64,000 nucleotides of DNA from Rhizobium viscosum (GCF_014873945.1 NZ_JADBEC010000002.1:1736001-1800000); one strand, 5' to 3'. Shown: positions 55,012-63,986, numbered from the stretch's first letter. Translations and numbers: made by a program. The notes: generated by a model from the letters alone, not told the origin.

Positions 55012-56015
55012 ATAGTGCCAGAGCTTGTTGGTGGTATCAGACCTTCAACAATCCACTTCAGCGCGCCGTTGATCAGGTTTGCCAGCCTCGCCCCAGGGAC
55101 CGCCGCACGCGCCTGCGCGACGGTTCTCGCGTTCGCGAGATAGCCGGCGGAAAGCCGGTACGGTCCCTTTCCGGGACCGATCTCGGATGCATAGACGTCC
55201 TTCTTCGCAATCTCGAAGCCTTCTTCAAACCATCTTTGCGGATCCGAGGTCTCGGCCGCGGTGGGGTCGGCTGGTGGTAGCGTGGCAGCTGCGGCTATTG
55301 CGGCTGAAGCCGGCCCGCTGTCGCCGAGCATGCCGTCCCATACGGCATGCTGGCTCGGATCGTCGGCAAGCCCGATGTCGACGAGCTCGCCGTTTCCGCC
55401 CCTGTCTCCGTCCGGCAGGTCCTTGGAAAAGCGCTGCGTTGCGTGCAGGGGTTGATGCGCGTCGCCGAGCAGATGCAGCAACCAGACGAGATCGAAGGAT
55501 TTGAGGTCCTCGGAGGATTTTGGATCCGATAGCGCGGCTGGCAGTACCTTGATTTGCGAGAGGGCGTTCACCGCCGGTGAACCCTTGGTCTGCGTTCCAT
55601 CCTGCGAAAAGGGAATGTCAAAGTAATGCCAGTAGTCGTGGATCAGGTGATCGACGGTGCCGAGGTTTCTGCTGGCCTGAGGGCTGCCAACCGGGTCATC
55701 GCTCCCGCCCTGATAGCAGCCCGGCGCTCCGAGCGTCCTGCAGCTGAGCTCCGCCTTGATGTCGTCGGCCCAGACCGCGGCATTGACGAAGGCGGCCTGC
55801 GCGACCTCGTCGGCCGGCAGTCCCTCCATGCCCTTGATCCAGAGAGGATAGGCAAGATGGTGCTTTATCAAACCATCGACCTTTGCGTGCACCGCAGGGG
55901 TAAGTTTGCCATAGGCCAACGCGGCGATTTCCTTGTGGCCCATGTCCCACCAGGCGAAGGCCTGGCCGGATGCGAGCGAAAAAGCGGATGCGAGAACGAT
56001 CCCAAGGCGCCGCAC
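55008..56015 (-). CDS. Secreted S1/P1-type nuclease
   Basis: This 335-residue Zn-dependent nuclease/phosphatase of the S1/P1 family has a signal peptide (MRRLGIVLASAFSLASGQAF) predicted to be cut after Ala21, leaving Trp22 as the N-terminal Zn ligand, as in P1 nuclease. Further metal-site motifs are WDMGHKEIAALA, AVWADDIKAEL, YWHYFDIPFS and LLHLLGDAHQPLHA. It degrades single-stranded nucleic acid outside the cytoplasm or in the periplasm. It is the first gene of the nuclease-subtilase-MBL operon. Confidence 0.9.
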   Translation of the reverse strand: MRRLGIVLASAFSLASGQAFAWWDMGHKEIAALAYGKLTPAVHAKVDGLIKHHLAYPLWIKGMEGLPADEVAQAAFVNAAVWADDIKAELSCRTLGAPGCYQGGSDDPVGSPQASRNLGTVDHLIHDYWHYFDIPFSQDGTQTKGSPAVNALSQIKVLPAALSDPKSSEDLKSFDLVWLLHLLGDAHQPLHATQRFSKDLPDGDRGGNGELVDIGLADDPSQHAVWDGMLGDSGPASAAIAAAATLPPADPTAAETSDPQRWFEEGFEIAKKDVYASEIGPGKGPYRLSAGYLANARTVAQARAAVPGARLANLINGALKWIVEGLIPPTSSGTI

Positions 56016-56356
56016 GATCCCTCCCAGCGAAATGGTTGCGCCATCATGATTTCACAAACTGTGCGCGAGTCAAGCGTACCGTGGGTGAATAATGCGCAGT
56101 CTTGGTAGCGCAGATCATTGAAAAGCAGCCAAACCGTCAGTCAAAACATCGATTTACATCATATTTATGAAGTGTAATCATGTAACCTATCCACCGACAC
56201 CGAACACGTTACTCTCCGCATAGAGATTTCTAATCGCACAATTATACAAAAATCACACAATGAAATTGATGTATTTTGATTTTCGGTATCGAATGGGATG
56301 GAGATCGATTTCGAGGTGCGGCAGGGTTTTTATATTACTGGGTGGGGGACATCACG
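56016..56356. other. AT-rich divergent promoter region
   Basis: These 340 bases lie upstream of the nuclease operon and of the decayed gene on the other strand. The stretch 56130-56290 is clearly richer in A and T than its surroundings (for example ACATCATATTTATGAAGTG), as expected for promoters. No coding content was seen. Confidence 0.4.
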
Positions 56357-56850
56357 GTGGAATGGACGGCAGCGCGCGGTCGCGCCAAGGCGTTGTGGGC
56401 GCTCTTCATCTCGCCCTGCCTTATGGTGCTTCGCTACACGGCGGCGGCTCAGGACTACGCCCTTCCAGGCACCACCGCTCGAGTTGAAGGTCACGAGACA
56501 TCCGCTCGATGCCGCTCACGCCGAGACACTGGAGCTCCTGAAAATATCCAGTTCACCCGAAACGGATGCCAAGTCGCGCACGCTCGCTATCAAGATGCAG
56601 AATCTCGCGGCGACCGCGCGGCTCGACCCTGAACAGTCCGCGCTTCTGCGGGCCGACTTCGGAAAACTCCTGGCGCGCGCCAATGTCAGGTCGAACATCT
56701 CGCCCTTCGACATCCAGAAAGCGGCTCTTCGATGAGATCGAGATGAGGGACAGTAGCGAGGAAGCCCTTCTGGCGCTCAATGAGAGTCAGTTTCCTCCAT
56801 GCCGACGACCATGGAGGGCAATGCGCAGCTGCGCGAAATCCTCAGGCGTC
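56357..56850 (+). pseudogene. Decayed gene for a small secreted protein
   Basis: A GTG at 56357 begins a signal-like segment (ALWALFISPCLMVLRYTAAA). Protein-like sequence then continues in a second frame (LDAAHAETLELLKISSSPET, LEQSALLR-like ADFGKLLARANVRSN), then a third (RLFDEIEMRDSSEEALLALN), then back (MEGNAQLREILRRLSR). At least three frame changes are needed, so the gene is broken or the reading is coincidental. It converges with the 92-codon frame on the other strand. Confidence 0.4.
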
Positions 56851-57128
56851 TATCGCGTGTGGTTTGCAATGCGCAGTCTTTCTTTCACTTCGTCCTTGTC
56901 TCCTACGCGCCGCCACTGTTTTCCGCCGGTCGCGCTGTCGATATCGTCAAACCATTCGAGCGCGGTCTCGATGTAAGCGCGCGGCAGGCGTCCAGGCTCA
57001 AGGACTTCCATTAGGTCGGTCAGCATCACGACCAACAGCCGCATACGCAGAACTCTGAAATCTTTGTTCGGCTGGAGGTCATCAGAAAAGCGCAGCCTGA
57101 TAAAACCATCGGGCCTGGCCGTCTCCAT
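56850..57128 (-). CDS. Possible downstream part of the membrane-protein gene (frameshifted or overlapping)
   Basis: This 92-codon frame begins METARPDGFIRLRFSDDLQP and contains RMRLLVVMLTDLMEVLEPGR and YIETALEWFDDID, which looks like genuine protein. It starts inside the 3' end of the 237-codon frame, 47 bases before that frame's stop. Either it is a separate overlapping gene or, more likely, the natural C-terminus of the same protein displaced by a one-base shift around 57095-57125. No family was recognised. Confidence 0.5.
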   Translation of the reverse strand: METARPDGFIRLRFSDDLQPNKDFRVLRMRLLVVMLTDLMEVLEPGRLPRAYIETALEWFDDIDSATGGKQWRRVGDKDEVKERLRIANHTR

Positions 57129-57795
57129 TTGGGTCGGATTGCAGGATTTCGGAGAATGATCCGAAGTCGAGAATGGTCAGATCCTTTTGGCCCTCGGTCA
57201 TTTTAGAGCCGATTGCTCTCAGCTCTTCTCGAAATATCAGACAGTCACGCCAGGCATCGATATCGGGGTGCGAGTTTACCCATCCGTCCGCGATCGCACT
57301 GCGGACGTTTTCCAGACAAGACTCTAGGCGATGATTGCGGTCGAGGGCGTCGACGTCGAGGGTGCCAATATCGCGGCGATACATCTCCACCCACGCCAGA
57401 AAGCTGCAGAGACGATAGACATGGCTGACGAACCGGTATTGCTTGTAATGTTCGCCGGCCAGGGCAGTGGGGTCGCGTTTCGTCTGGGTTTTCAGGAGTT
57501 GAACGCTATAGCCCCTGGCCGGAGTTTCCGATTTGGCGATGCTATGGAGACCCCCTGAAAGTTCCTCCGCGGCAATGAAGATCGGCATGCGGTATCGCCT
57601 GTATATTCCGATCAGGGTCTGACGCGCTTTCCACCGTTCGAATGAGCGGACGGCGAGCACATCTTTAAGGTAGAGCGCAATCAGTGTGCCGAACGTCGAA
57701 ACGAAAGCCCCGATAACCGAGGCGGTGAGGATGTCTTTGATCGTCAGGGCTTGCACAAACGATCCCCGAACAAGTCCCATTTGGTCCGCTGCCAT
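57082..57795 (-). CDS. Membrane protein coupled to the hydrolase-caspase fusion
   Basis: This protein of about 237 residues has one clear N-terminal membrane helix (ILTASVIGAFVSTFGTLIAL), then a soluble helical part (RRYRMPIFIAAEELSGGLHS, YRFVSHVYRLCSFLAWVEMY). ATG at 57795 overlaps the caspase stop (TAATG) and has GGAGAG 7 bases upstream; the ORF start at 57810 lacks one. This close coupling suggests that it anchors or is the target of the caspase-like enzyme. The C-terminus may be shifted into another frame (see the neighbouring 56850-57128 entry). Confidence 0.75.
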   Translation of the reverse strand: MAADQMGLVRGSFVQALTIKDILTASVIGAFVSTFGTLIALYLKDVLAVRSFERWKARQTLIGIYRRYRMPIFIAAEELSGGLHSIAKSETPARGYSVQLLKTQTKRDPTALAGEHYKQYRFVSHVYRLCSFLAWVEMYRRDIGTLDVDALDRNHRLESCLENVRSAIADGWVNSHPDIDAWRDCLIFREELRAIGSKMTEGQKDLTILDFGSFSEILQSDPNGDGQARWFYQAALF

Positions 57796-59570
57796 TACGC
57801 GGCTCTCCATGGCACCTCGGACTGAAGGACCGCGGTCGGTCCCAGGATCTGCGGCTTCTGGTTATATTGCAGGTCTTCCAGCCGGCCGCGTGTCTTGTCG
57901 ACAAGGTCTTCGAAGGTAACCTTGCCTGCGCTTCGCAAGATGCTGGCAAGACTGTAGGTGAACGCACCATAGCTTGTGGCGCCGTGTCTGTATTCGTACG
58001 ACAGTTGGTCCTCGCCGCATGCCTCTATGATAAGGGGAAGATACGGGCCTGCCGCGAGCGCCGGGTCTTGCTTTTTGAGGCGGTTGTATTCCCGTGACGA
58101 AGTACCTCGCAGCATGGACGCACGACCGATCCTCTCGCTTGCGCCAGAATTCCCGAAATACGTTGCTTCGACGTCTTTTTTGGGACTGAATTCATCGACA
58201 ATCCTTTGGAAGTCGCGGCTCACCCACATTTGGGTTTTGCTATCCCATTTCAGTTCCCGGTGCCTGATGTCGTCCGGTGGCGTGATCCCGCGGGGCCGTG
58301 CGCCGCCATCGCGATGAATACCACCCGAATGGCAGCAATCGAATATCATGATCAACCGGGTGTCATAGGGCAGCTGGCTGTAGAGCTCGTATATCTGATC
58401 GTCGGCGACGTAGGTCTCCGGGGACCAGTTGAAGTCCCAGGGCACGAGCGTCTCGACATAGTGGTCAGGTTCGAAATTGTTGCCGTATTCTGGAACCCTG
58501 GCTCCGTGACCGCTGTAGTAGAATATCAATTCGTCACCCGGCTTTGGATCATCCAACAGCCACTGCAGGCGCGACTTGATACCCTCGGCTGTCGCGCGCT
58601 TGTCGAGACATGTGCGGATGGCTTCGGGTGGCACGCCGCAATCCTGGAGAACGGAGCTCATCATGAAGACGTCGTTGATGCAGCCTTCGAGCCGGTTCGC
58701 AGGATCCGGATAGTCGTTTATGCCGACGAGCAGTGCTTTCTGACGCTTGCGATCCTTGCCCTCTACGGAACGGGTCTGGGCCACCACCGAAGGTGCGAAG
58801 ACCCTCGCGTTCGTCGTTTCAGCGGCGATGGACCGCCACACGTTTGAAATTGTCGCCGGGTTTGTCAGGTAACCAACCGCCGAGTGATCTGCGACACCTT
58901 CATCATCGAAAGGCGTGTCGGTCTGGCTGAAGTTACGCGCGTCCGGGAGCCTTATCGGTGCCGTGAAGACGTCGTCGTGAACGTTGTAGAGGTGGTACCA
59001 GAATTCCACGTCAAGGGGCTGGATTCGGCCATTGGTCAGGTTGCGAATGACGAATGGATTGCCGATTTGCGAGCCGAACGTGACATAGTGTGCGCGGCTG
59101 AGGATGTCGGCCAACTCTTGGGATTTCGCATCGCTGTGAGCGAACGCGTTATATGTAATCAGAGAGCCGAGGCTGTGGGCGAGAATGACATCCGGCTTGT
59201 GATCCAGAATTGCGTCGTAGACGCGCTTGCGCGTCTTTCTTTTGAAAGTCTCGTCCTCCACCCAGGCAACCACATATCCTGCCGTCCATTTGATCCTGTC
59301 GGAGATATCCGAGACGATGCCGCGTTCTCGTCTGAACGTTTCGGTAGCGCCGCTCTTTGCAAGCTTCCAGATGGCCGAAACGCTTTCTGCAAAGCTGATT
59401 TCCGTCTTCTCGAATATGTCGTCATAGGTCATGAATTCGGGTCTAATCGATAGGCCGGGCACTTTGGGAAAAGCGGTTTCCAGAGCGTCGGTCCATATCT
59501 GCGCCCACGCTGATGCCCTTTGGTCGCCAAGTCCGTGCACCCCTAGTATTTTCAGCTTCCTATCCGCCAT
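57795..59570 (-). CDS. Alpha/beta-hydrolase-caspase fusion protein
   Basis: This 591-residue protein has two enzyme domains. Residues about 1-260 form an alpha/beta hydrolase with KILGVHGLGDQ near the start, the nucleophile elbow AHSLGS (Ser133), and candidate Asp200 (VHDDVF) and His229 (ADHSAV). Residues about 275-590 are a C14-type caspase: His355 in FYYSGHGARV and Cys413 in MIFDCCHSGG form the dyad. The acidic residues usual for Arg/Lys-preferring metacaspases are likely present (SGASERIGR region), but specificity is inferred. The fusion suggests activation of a lipase- or esterase-type module by proteolysis, or regulation the other way round. Confidence 0.88.
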   Translation of the reverse strand: MADRKLKILGVHGLGDQRASAWAQIWTDALETAFPKVPGLSIRPEFMTYDDIFEKTEISFAESVSAIWKLAKSGATETFRRERGIVSDISDRIKWTAGYVVAWVEDETFKRKTRKRVYDAILDHKPDVILAHSLGSLITYNAFAHSDAKSQELADILSRAHYVTFGSQIGNPFVIRNLTNGRIQPLDVEFWYHLYNVHDDVFTAPIRLPDARNFSQTDTPFDDEGVADHSAVGYLTNPATISNVWRSIAAETTNARVFAPSVVAQTRSVEGKDRKRQKALLVGINDYPDPANRLEGCINDVFMMSSVLQDCGVPPEAIRTCLDKRATAEGIKSRLQWLLDDPKPGDELIFYYSGHGARVPEYGNNFEPDHYVETLVPWDFNWSPETYVADDQIYELYSQLPYDTRLIMIFDCCHSGGIHRDGGARPRGITPPDDIRHRELKWDSKTQMWVSRDFQRIVDEFSPKKDVEATYFGNSGASERIGRASMLRGTSSREYNRLKKQDPALAAGPYLPLIIEACGEDQLSYEYRHGATSYGAFTYSLASILRSAGKVTFEDLVDKTRGRLEDLQYNQKPQILGPTAVLQSEVPWRAA

Positions 59571-60812
59571 TGTCCCCTCCCGGCGCTTGGAAATGTGATC
59601 GTCGCGTTGCCCGTGACGCAGTCAGGGCGCCGATCGCTGCGATCCCAGTCAACATTTTCCGGACTTCCAAACCGTTTGTGGAGAAGGGGCCAGGTGCTGG
59701 ATGCGGCAATGCCTCTACGCTTAGAGCTATTCAACTATTGGGCACATTCAGAGGAAATGCAACCGCTGTAATCCGTTTGCGCTATCTGCTGGTGGTCGCC
59801 GAGAAGGTCATTTGTTGTCCATGCCAACCGCCACGGAGATATCATCCATTTGGTCCGATCGCCCGAGCGGCCTAGCAGGCGAGAACGGCGATGCGATGCG
59901 AACCGATCGTCAAGTCGGGGTCGCCACCTTACCCATTATCGGTGATCGCTCATCCTTGCGATAACCTTTGGTTTGACATCGGCGGTGCCTTGATGGCCGC
60001 TGCCTCAGGCAATCGAAATAGTCGCAACCACAAATTCGGATCGCGGATGCGGTATCGACAGCAGACGATGTATAAAGCAAAGCCACAGCTGCATATGCAA
60101 ACTTGCGAAAACGTGTTAGATAACGTTGCGAGAAAGAATACATATATTCGACCAGACGCAAGTTACGCCTGTTTTCCACGGCTCCCAAGCATTGCACTTT
60201 AGATCCCGGTGCAGCTATTAAGATAGCTACGATCTATAGTGCACTTTTATGGTGCCGTGTCGAGTCTACTCACGCGACTAGCGCCAGTTATTGTTCGATG
60301 CCGAAGCGAGAACTGTCGACGCCTAAAATCTTATTGTGGCGTTATTTCGAGCAAAACCGGCAATTTATCCTCCCACTCCCGTCCGGAAGAAACCTCCAAC
60401 AAGCTCGAAAAATCAGTTATTTCCGTGATCTTCCCGGAATATGGTGCGTCCCCAAATGCCCTAGGGCATCCAGCGGGATAATTGTGCATCACGCTCGGTC
60501 ATTCTTGATCACGGTGCAGCACAGTGGAGCAGGATGCTACGACGTCTCATCTGCGCCGCTAACGCCAAAGTTCTGAAGGCGTGGCGGTAGGCAGCCGGTG
60601 GGGCAGGGAATTGGACGCTGGAGCGAGGCTGCTGCCGCAAGGCTGACCCGTGCTCATCCGGCCTTGGCGATGATCGCGCTGCCTGAATTGGGTATATGCG
60701 CGAACTCCTGCGTTTCGATCTAAAGCCGTCCACCGCTAGGTGAGTGAAGCAGACTTTGACCGCTGTGAGGCCGACGCTCCGATCGGCGGAGCTACGGACT
60801 AGCGAATTGATG
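59571..60812. other. Long stretch without a recognisable gene
   Basis: About 1.24 kb with only short frames lacking family content. It contains the promoter of the caspase unit at its left end. The rest looks like decayed DNA; some GC-rich blocks near 60600 could be old IS material, but no transposase motif was seen. Confidence 0.4.
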
Positions 60813-61295
60813 TTACGGACCGGGCGTGAAAACCATTCCGATGAAATGCACGCGACGATTGTCTCTACGCTGCTCCTCGTTCTGCGGAACAAGATGCACG
60901 AGATCGGCGGAGCCGCACGCGATCGTCTGGATATCTACGTTCTGCATGGAGGCGAGATCGACTGGCGGCACATAACCTTGAGCTTGGAGACGATTGAAGA
61001 GTTCGTTGAAAAGCCAGGCCTGTGCGCTCTCAGCACGCAATTGACTTGCTTCCAATTCCTGAGCCCGCCGCTGCTCGGACGACAGGCCTGCAGAGTCGAC
61101 ACGATCAGAGTGGCCCACAATAATAACTTGGCAAAATCTATTCGCCGCGGGATCACTTTCTGCCGTCACGGCCGATTCAACGAAGACTTCGAGCAGATCA
61201 CGAACCGTTTGGCTAAGCTCAGCGTGCAACGCCGGAAAATCAAACCGTTGCGGTGCATAGCCGGAGCAAGGTACGTCTCCGAGATTGACTTTCAT
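60813..61295 (-). CDS. OmpA/MotB C-terminal-domain protein without an export signal
   Basis: This 160-residue protein has the OmpA-like core: a FDFPAL strand near the start, VIIVGHSDRVDSAG, LRAESAQAWLFNELFNRLQA and RRDNRRVHF at the end. These correspond to the peptidoglycan-contact motifs (GH-D, RA--V, RR). A 15-20-residue insert lies between GHSD and the RAES helix. There is no signal peptide or membrane anchor, so binding to cell wall is doubtful. ATG at 61295 follows GGGAGAG. It could be a solitary cytoplasmic module of the neighbouring conflict genes. Confidence 0.72.
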   Translation of the reverse strand: MKVNLGDVPCSGYAPQRFDFPALHAELSQTVRDLLEVFVESAVTAESDPAANRFCQVIIVGHSDRVDSAGLSSEQRRAQELEASQLRAESAQAWLFNELFNRLQAQGYVPPVDLASMQNVDIQTIACGSADLVHLVPQNEEQRRDNRRVHFIGMVFTPGP

Positions 61296-61693
61296 TTGGC
61301 TCTCCCTAGCTGGTCGGATGCGACAGGTCCATTGCCAGTTGGCCACGAACAATCACTCAGGTCACGCTGTCAACCGCCGAAAGTTCGGTTGCAGCCGGAA
61401 CAGGCAACATCAAGAATCAACTCGTTCCAGTTCCGAAACGCCATCCCCGGTTCTCCCACCCATTGACGAAAATCAACGCCCCTAACAGCCCGAGGTGCTC
61501 GCCGGAATGGTCTGGACTTTCTCCAGACGGGGTCAAGTCTTTCAACTTCCGTTAATCATTCAGCCGCCGATACAAGATCCTTTCAACAAATCATATTGCA
61601 CCGCGGTCGTCATCGTATGAACGTATGATACCAGTGGTATTGTCTGACCGAAACCATCAGAGGTTTAAACTTGTTGCTTCACGGAATGGTGCG

Positions 61694-62842
61694 ATGACGG
61701 AACTGTCGAATCCTGCATTATCGGAGCTAATTGGTACAATCTACGATTGTACACTCGACGCTTCGAAATGGGATCAAGCGCTTGAATTCATTGTTGGGGT
61801 ATTTGCCTGTGAAAAGGCAATTCTGTCGCTCAATGATCTGATTGAAGATCGGATCCTGATCAAGAAAAGCGTGGGATGGGAGCCGTTCTGGCTGTATGAG
61901 CGGGAGAAACACCTTCCCGAAATTCACGGCAAGCTTAGTGCTTGGCTTCTGCGCCACCCTGATCTCAATAACCCCTTCGTTGCATCGCGGGAAATTCCAC
62001 CGACGGACCTCGAAGCATCGGCATATCTGCAGAAGTGTCTGAGACCCCAAGGCATTGTGGACGTTGCGCATTTTTTTATGATTTCCACGCGCACTCATTT
62101 CTCGGAGTTGGTGTTGTTTTGGGCGGAGCAACATGGCTCAGTGATTGAGCGCGCGATTGAATTGGGAGCGTTGCTGCTGCCGCATCTCCGACGCGCCGTA
62201 ACAATCAGCAACGTGCTCGGCATCCGCACGATTGAACGCACATGGATGGCCAGCACACTGGACGCGCTACGCCAGGGGGTTGTGTTGGTAGATGGCCACG
62301 GCGCCATCCTGCACGCCAACCGGTCGGCCGAGCACATGCTGCAGAACGGCAGCCCTATCGAGGGTGTCGGCGGGGTTCTTCGTGCCAAGCGCCGCACGGC
62401 CAACACTGAACTCTCCAAAGCTCTTACGCTTGCGGCGCGGGATGAGTCGACTATTGGAGATGCCGGCACTGCGATCTGCCTTACGGAGCAAAACTTGCCG
62501 CAGATCTTCGCGCACGTTCTGCCGATGGGAGGTGGTCAACTGCGTTCTGAAATGCAGCCAGGCGCGGCGGCAGCGGTGTTTATCGATGCATCGCCGGACG
62601 GGCAAAGCAGCGCGGACGCACTTGCATCCGCATTCAGGCTGACAGAGGCCGAAACCCGCGTCCTCGCTAGCCTCGTTGCAGGACGCTCACTGTCGGAGAC
62701 TGCAACCGAACTCGGTATCGCCCACACGACAGCAAGGACGCATCTCACCCATATTTTCGAGAAGACTGGTGTCTCACGTCAGGCCGATCTCATACGTCTG
62801 GCAATGCAAGCTGCTCATTCTAGGCCGGTTAGTAGCCGCTGA
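61694..62842 (+). CDS. LuxR-type HTH transcriptional regulator with sensory N-terminus
   Basis: The protein has about 382 residues. The N-terminal part (ELIGTIYDCTLDASKWDQAL) and a central PAS-like region (LDALRQGVVLVDGHGAILHA) precede a C-terminal LuxR HTH (LTEAETRVLASLVAGRSLSE, HTTARTHLTHIFEKTGVSRQ). It should bind a promoter in response to an unknown signal. The start at 61694 (MTELSNPALSE) fits the family; an upstream ATG at 61625 is possible. It is divergent from the OmpA-domain gene across about 400 bases and upstream of the two small beta-sandwich genes. Confidence 0.85.
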   Translation: MTELSNPALSELIGTIYDCTLDASKWDQALEFIVGVFACEKAILSLNDLIEDRILIKKSVGWEPFWLYEREKHLPEIHGKLSAWLLRHPDLNNPFVASREIPPTDLEASAYLQKCLRPQGIVDVAHFFMISTRTHFSELVLFWAEQHGSVIERAIELGALLLPHLRRAVTISNVLGIRTIERTWMASTLDALRQGVVLVDGHGAILHANRSAEHMLQNGSPIEGVGGVLRAKRRTANTELSKALTLAARDESTIGDAGTAICLTEQNLPQIFAHVLPMGGGQLRSEMQPGAAAAVFIDASPDGQSSADALASAFRLTEAETRVLASLVAGRSLSETATELGIAHTTARTHLTHIFEKTGVSRQADLIRLAMQAAHSRPVSSR

Positions 62843-63273
62843 GACGATGATCCAATGCACGGCCGCTGGCGAGGGGTGGTAAGGAGCTCCGCCTGGCCGC
62901 CTGCATCCGTCTGGGACCCGTAATGTTGCTCCAAAATCGCCCCGATCCGCCAAATCTGAGAGCGGCGTTCTTCACTGAAGAGACGTCCTTTTTGGCGTGT
63001 TGGTTTGGATTGGTATCGTACGTTTGTATGACGACAGGAGGTTAGCTGACGCCTATGTTGACTGTGACGCCGGTGGGGCTCCCTGAGGCTCCCGAGCCAT
63101 GTCGATGTCCCGCAGCGTCAAAGTAGCGGTAAAAAACCGCAGCGATCATTCAATTTGTCCGTTCGAGCAAGGATCTAGTGCAGGGCCAGTGGATGGCCGG
63201 CTGGGCGTCCGATAGCCATAAACTGTTGGGCCGAAGCGGCCGTTACCCACGATAGGATCGAGGTATAGCAACA
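62843..63273. other. Intergenic region upstream of the small beta-sandwich genes
   Basis: This is about 430 bases with no supported gene. It probably contains the promoter for the two small genes downstream. No operator or terminator was recognised. Confidence 0.35.
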
Positions 63274-63612
63274 ATGTCAGCGATGTTCCTCTTTACTGAG
63301 CAAGGCATTTTGGTCAATCCGGACCCGTCGGACAATCCTGATAGTCATCATGTCCCCTCACACGAGGCAGGGACCCAGATCAATTTCCAGGTGATGAATA
63401 TCGGGGATGAAGATGGTGTCGCCGAGGTTGGAGTCGAGCTGGACGGTAACTTCGTCACACAGTTTTCTTCCAACCTCCTTCCCCCAGGCGGAACTGAAGT
63501 CGGCTTTGTAAGTCTCGGCCGTCTAGAAACGGGTACGCACACGGTGTTGGTGTTTGTGAATCCGGGCGCCGGCACAGCTGATCATCTGACAAATACCTTC
63601 GATGTCATTTGA
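63274..63612 (+). CDS. Small Ig/CARDB-like beta-sandwich protein
   Basis: This 112-residue protein has no signal peptide. Its alternating hydrophobic pattern (INFQVMNIGDEDGVAEVGVE, GNFVTQFSSNLLPPGGTEVG, GTHTVLVFVNPGAG) is like a single CARDB or Ig-like module. Such domains usually bind proteins or surfaces. It is followed 29 bases later by a gene for a second small protein of similar style, so they may form a pair. Function unknown. Confidence 0.65.
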   Translation: MSAMFLFTEQGILVNPDPSDNPDSHHVPSHEAGTQINFQVMNIGDEDGVAEVGVELDGNFVTQFSSNLLPPGGTEVGFVSLGRLETGTHTVLVFVNPGAGTADHLTNTFDVI

Positions 63613-63641
63613 CGGATCCGGGTCAACAATGGGGTATTACG

Positions 63642-63986
63642 ATGTCATCTGCGACCTGCGAAGTCTTTCCGCCAACTATCGCCACGATAGCAGACGGTAT
63701 CAAGGTTTATCGCTGTACAGGAATTGTAGCGACGATCAACGACACGGATGCCGATATCTTCTACAATGTAGATCTTATCCTTATGGATTCGTTAGGTCAT
63801 CGCGTGGTGACGGAGCAGCGCGACATTGTGGCCCCGCCGGGATCAGCTTCGTCGGGACCGTTCTTCGCCGACATTCTCGCGGATCAATTCTTCAGCGGCG
63901 ACACCGTTACTTTCACCGGTCAAATAGGGGTCACCGCCGGCTTCGCCGGGACGGATTTCAAGCAGAGCCAAGTGCTGATCGAGTAA
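63642..63986 (+). CDS. Small beta-rich protein, partner of the preceding gene
   Basis: This 114-residue protein starts MSSATCEVFPPTIATIADGI and shows repeated strand-like segments (YRCTGIVATINDTDADIFYN, VDLILMDSLGHRVVTEQRDI, FFSGDTVTFTGQIGVT). No signal or membrane segment. ATG at 63642 follows GGGG about 8 bases upstream. It resembles the preceding protein in predicted fold but not in obvious sequence. Function unknown. Confidence 0.62.
   Translation: MSSATCEVFPPTIATIADGIKVYRCTGIVATINDTDADIFYNVDLILMDSLGHRVVTEQRDIVAPPGSASSGPFFADILADQFFSGDTVTFTGQIGVTAGFAGTDFKQSQVLIE

Noticed and set aside
53797..55143. 448-codon plus-strand frame opposite the subtilase gene
   Set aside because: It is antisense to a protein with a complete catalytic triad and lacks any motif.
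60298..60576. 92-codon plus-strand frame
   Set aside because: There is no family content, no ribosome site, and composition is unlike the neighbouring genes.
60509..60892. 127-codon minus-strand frame
   Set aside because: It is Ser/Arg-rich without motifs, typical of a non-coding frame, and overlaps the OmpA-domain gene in another phase.
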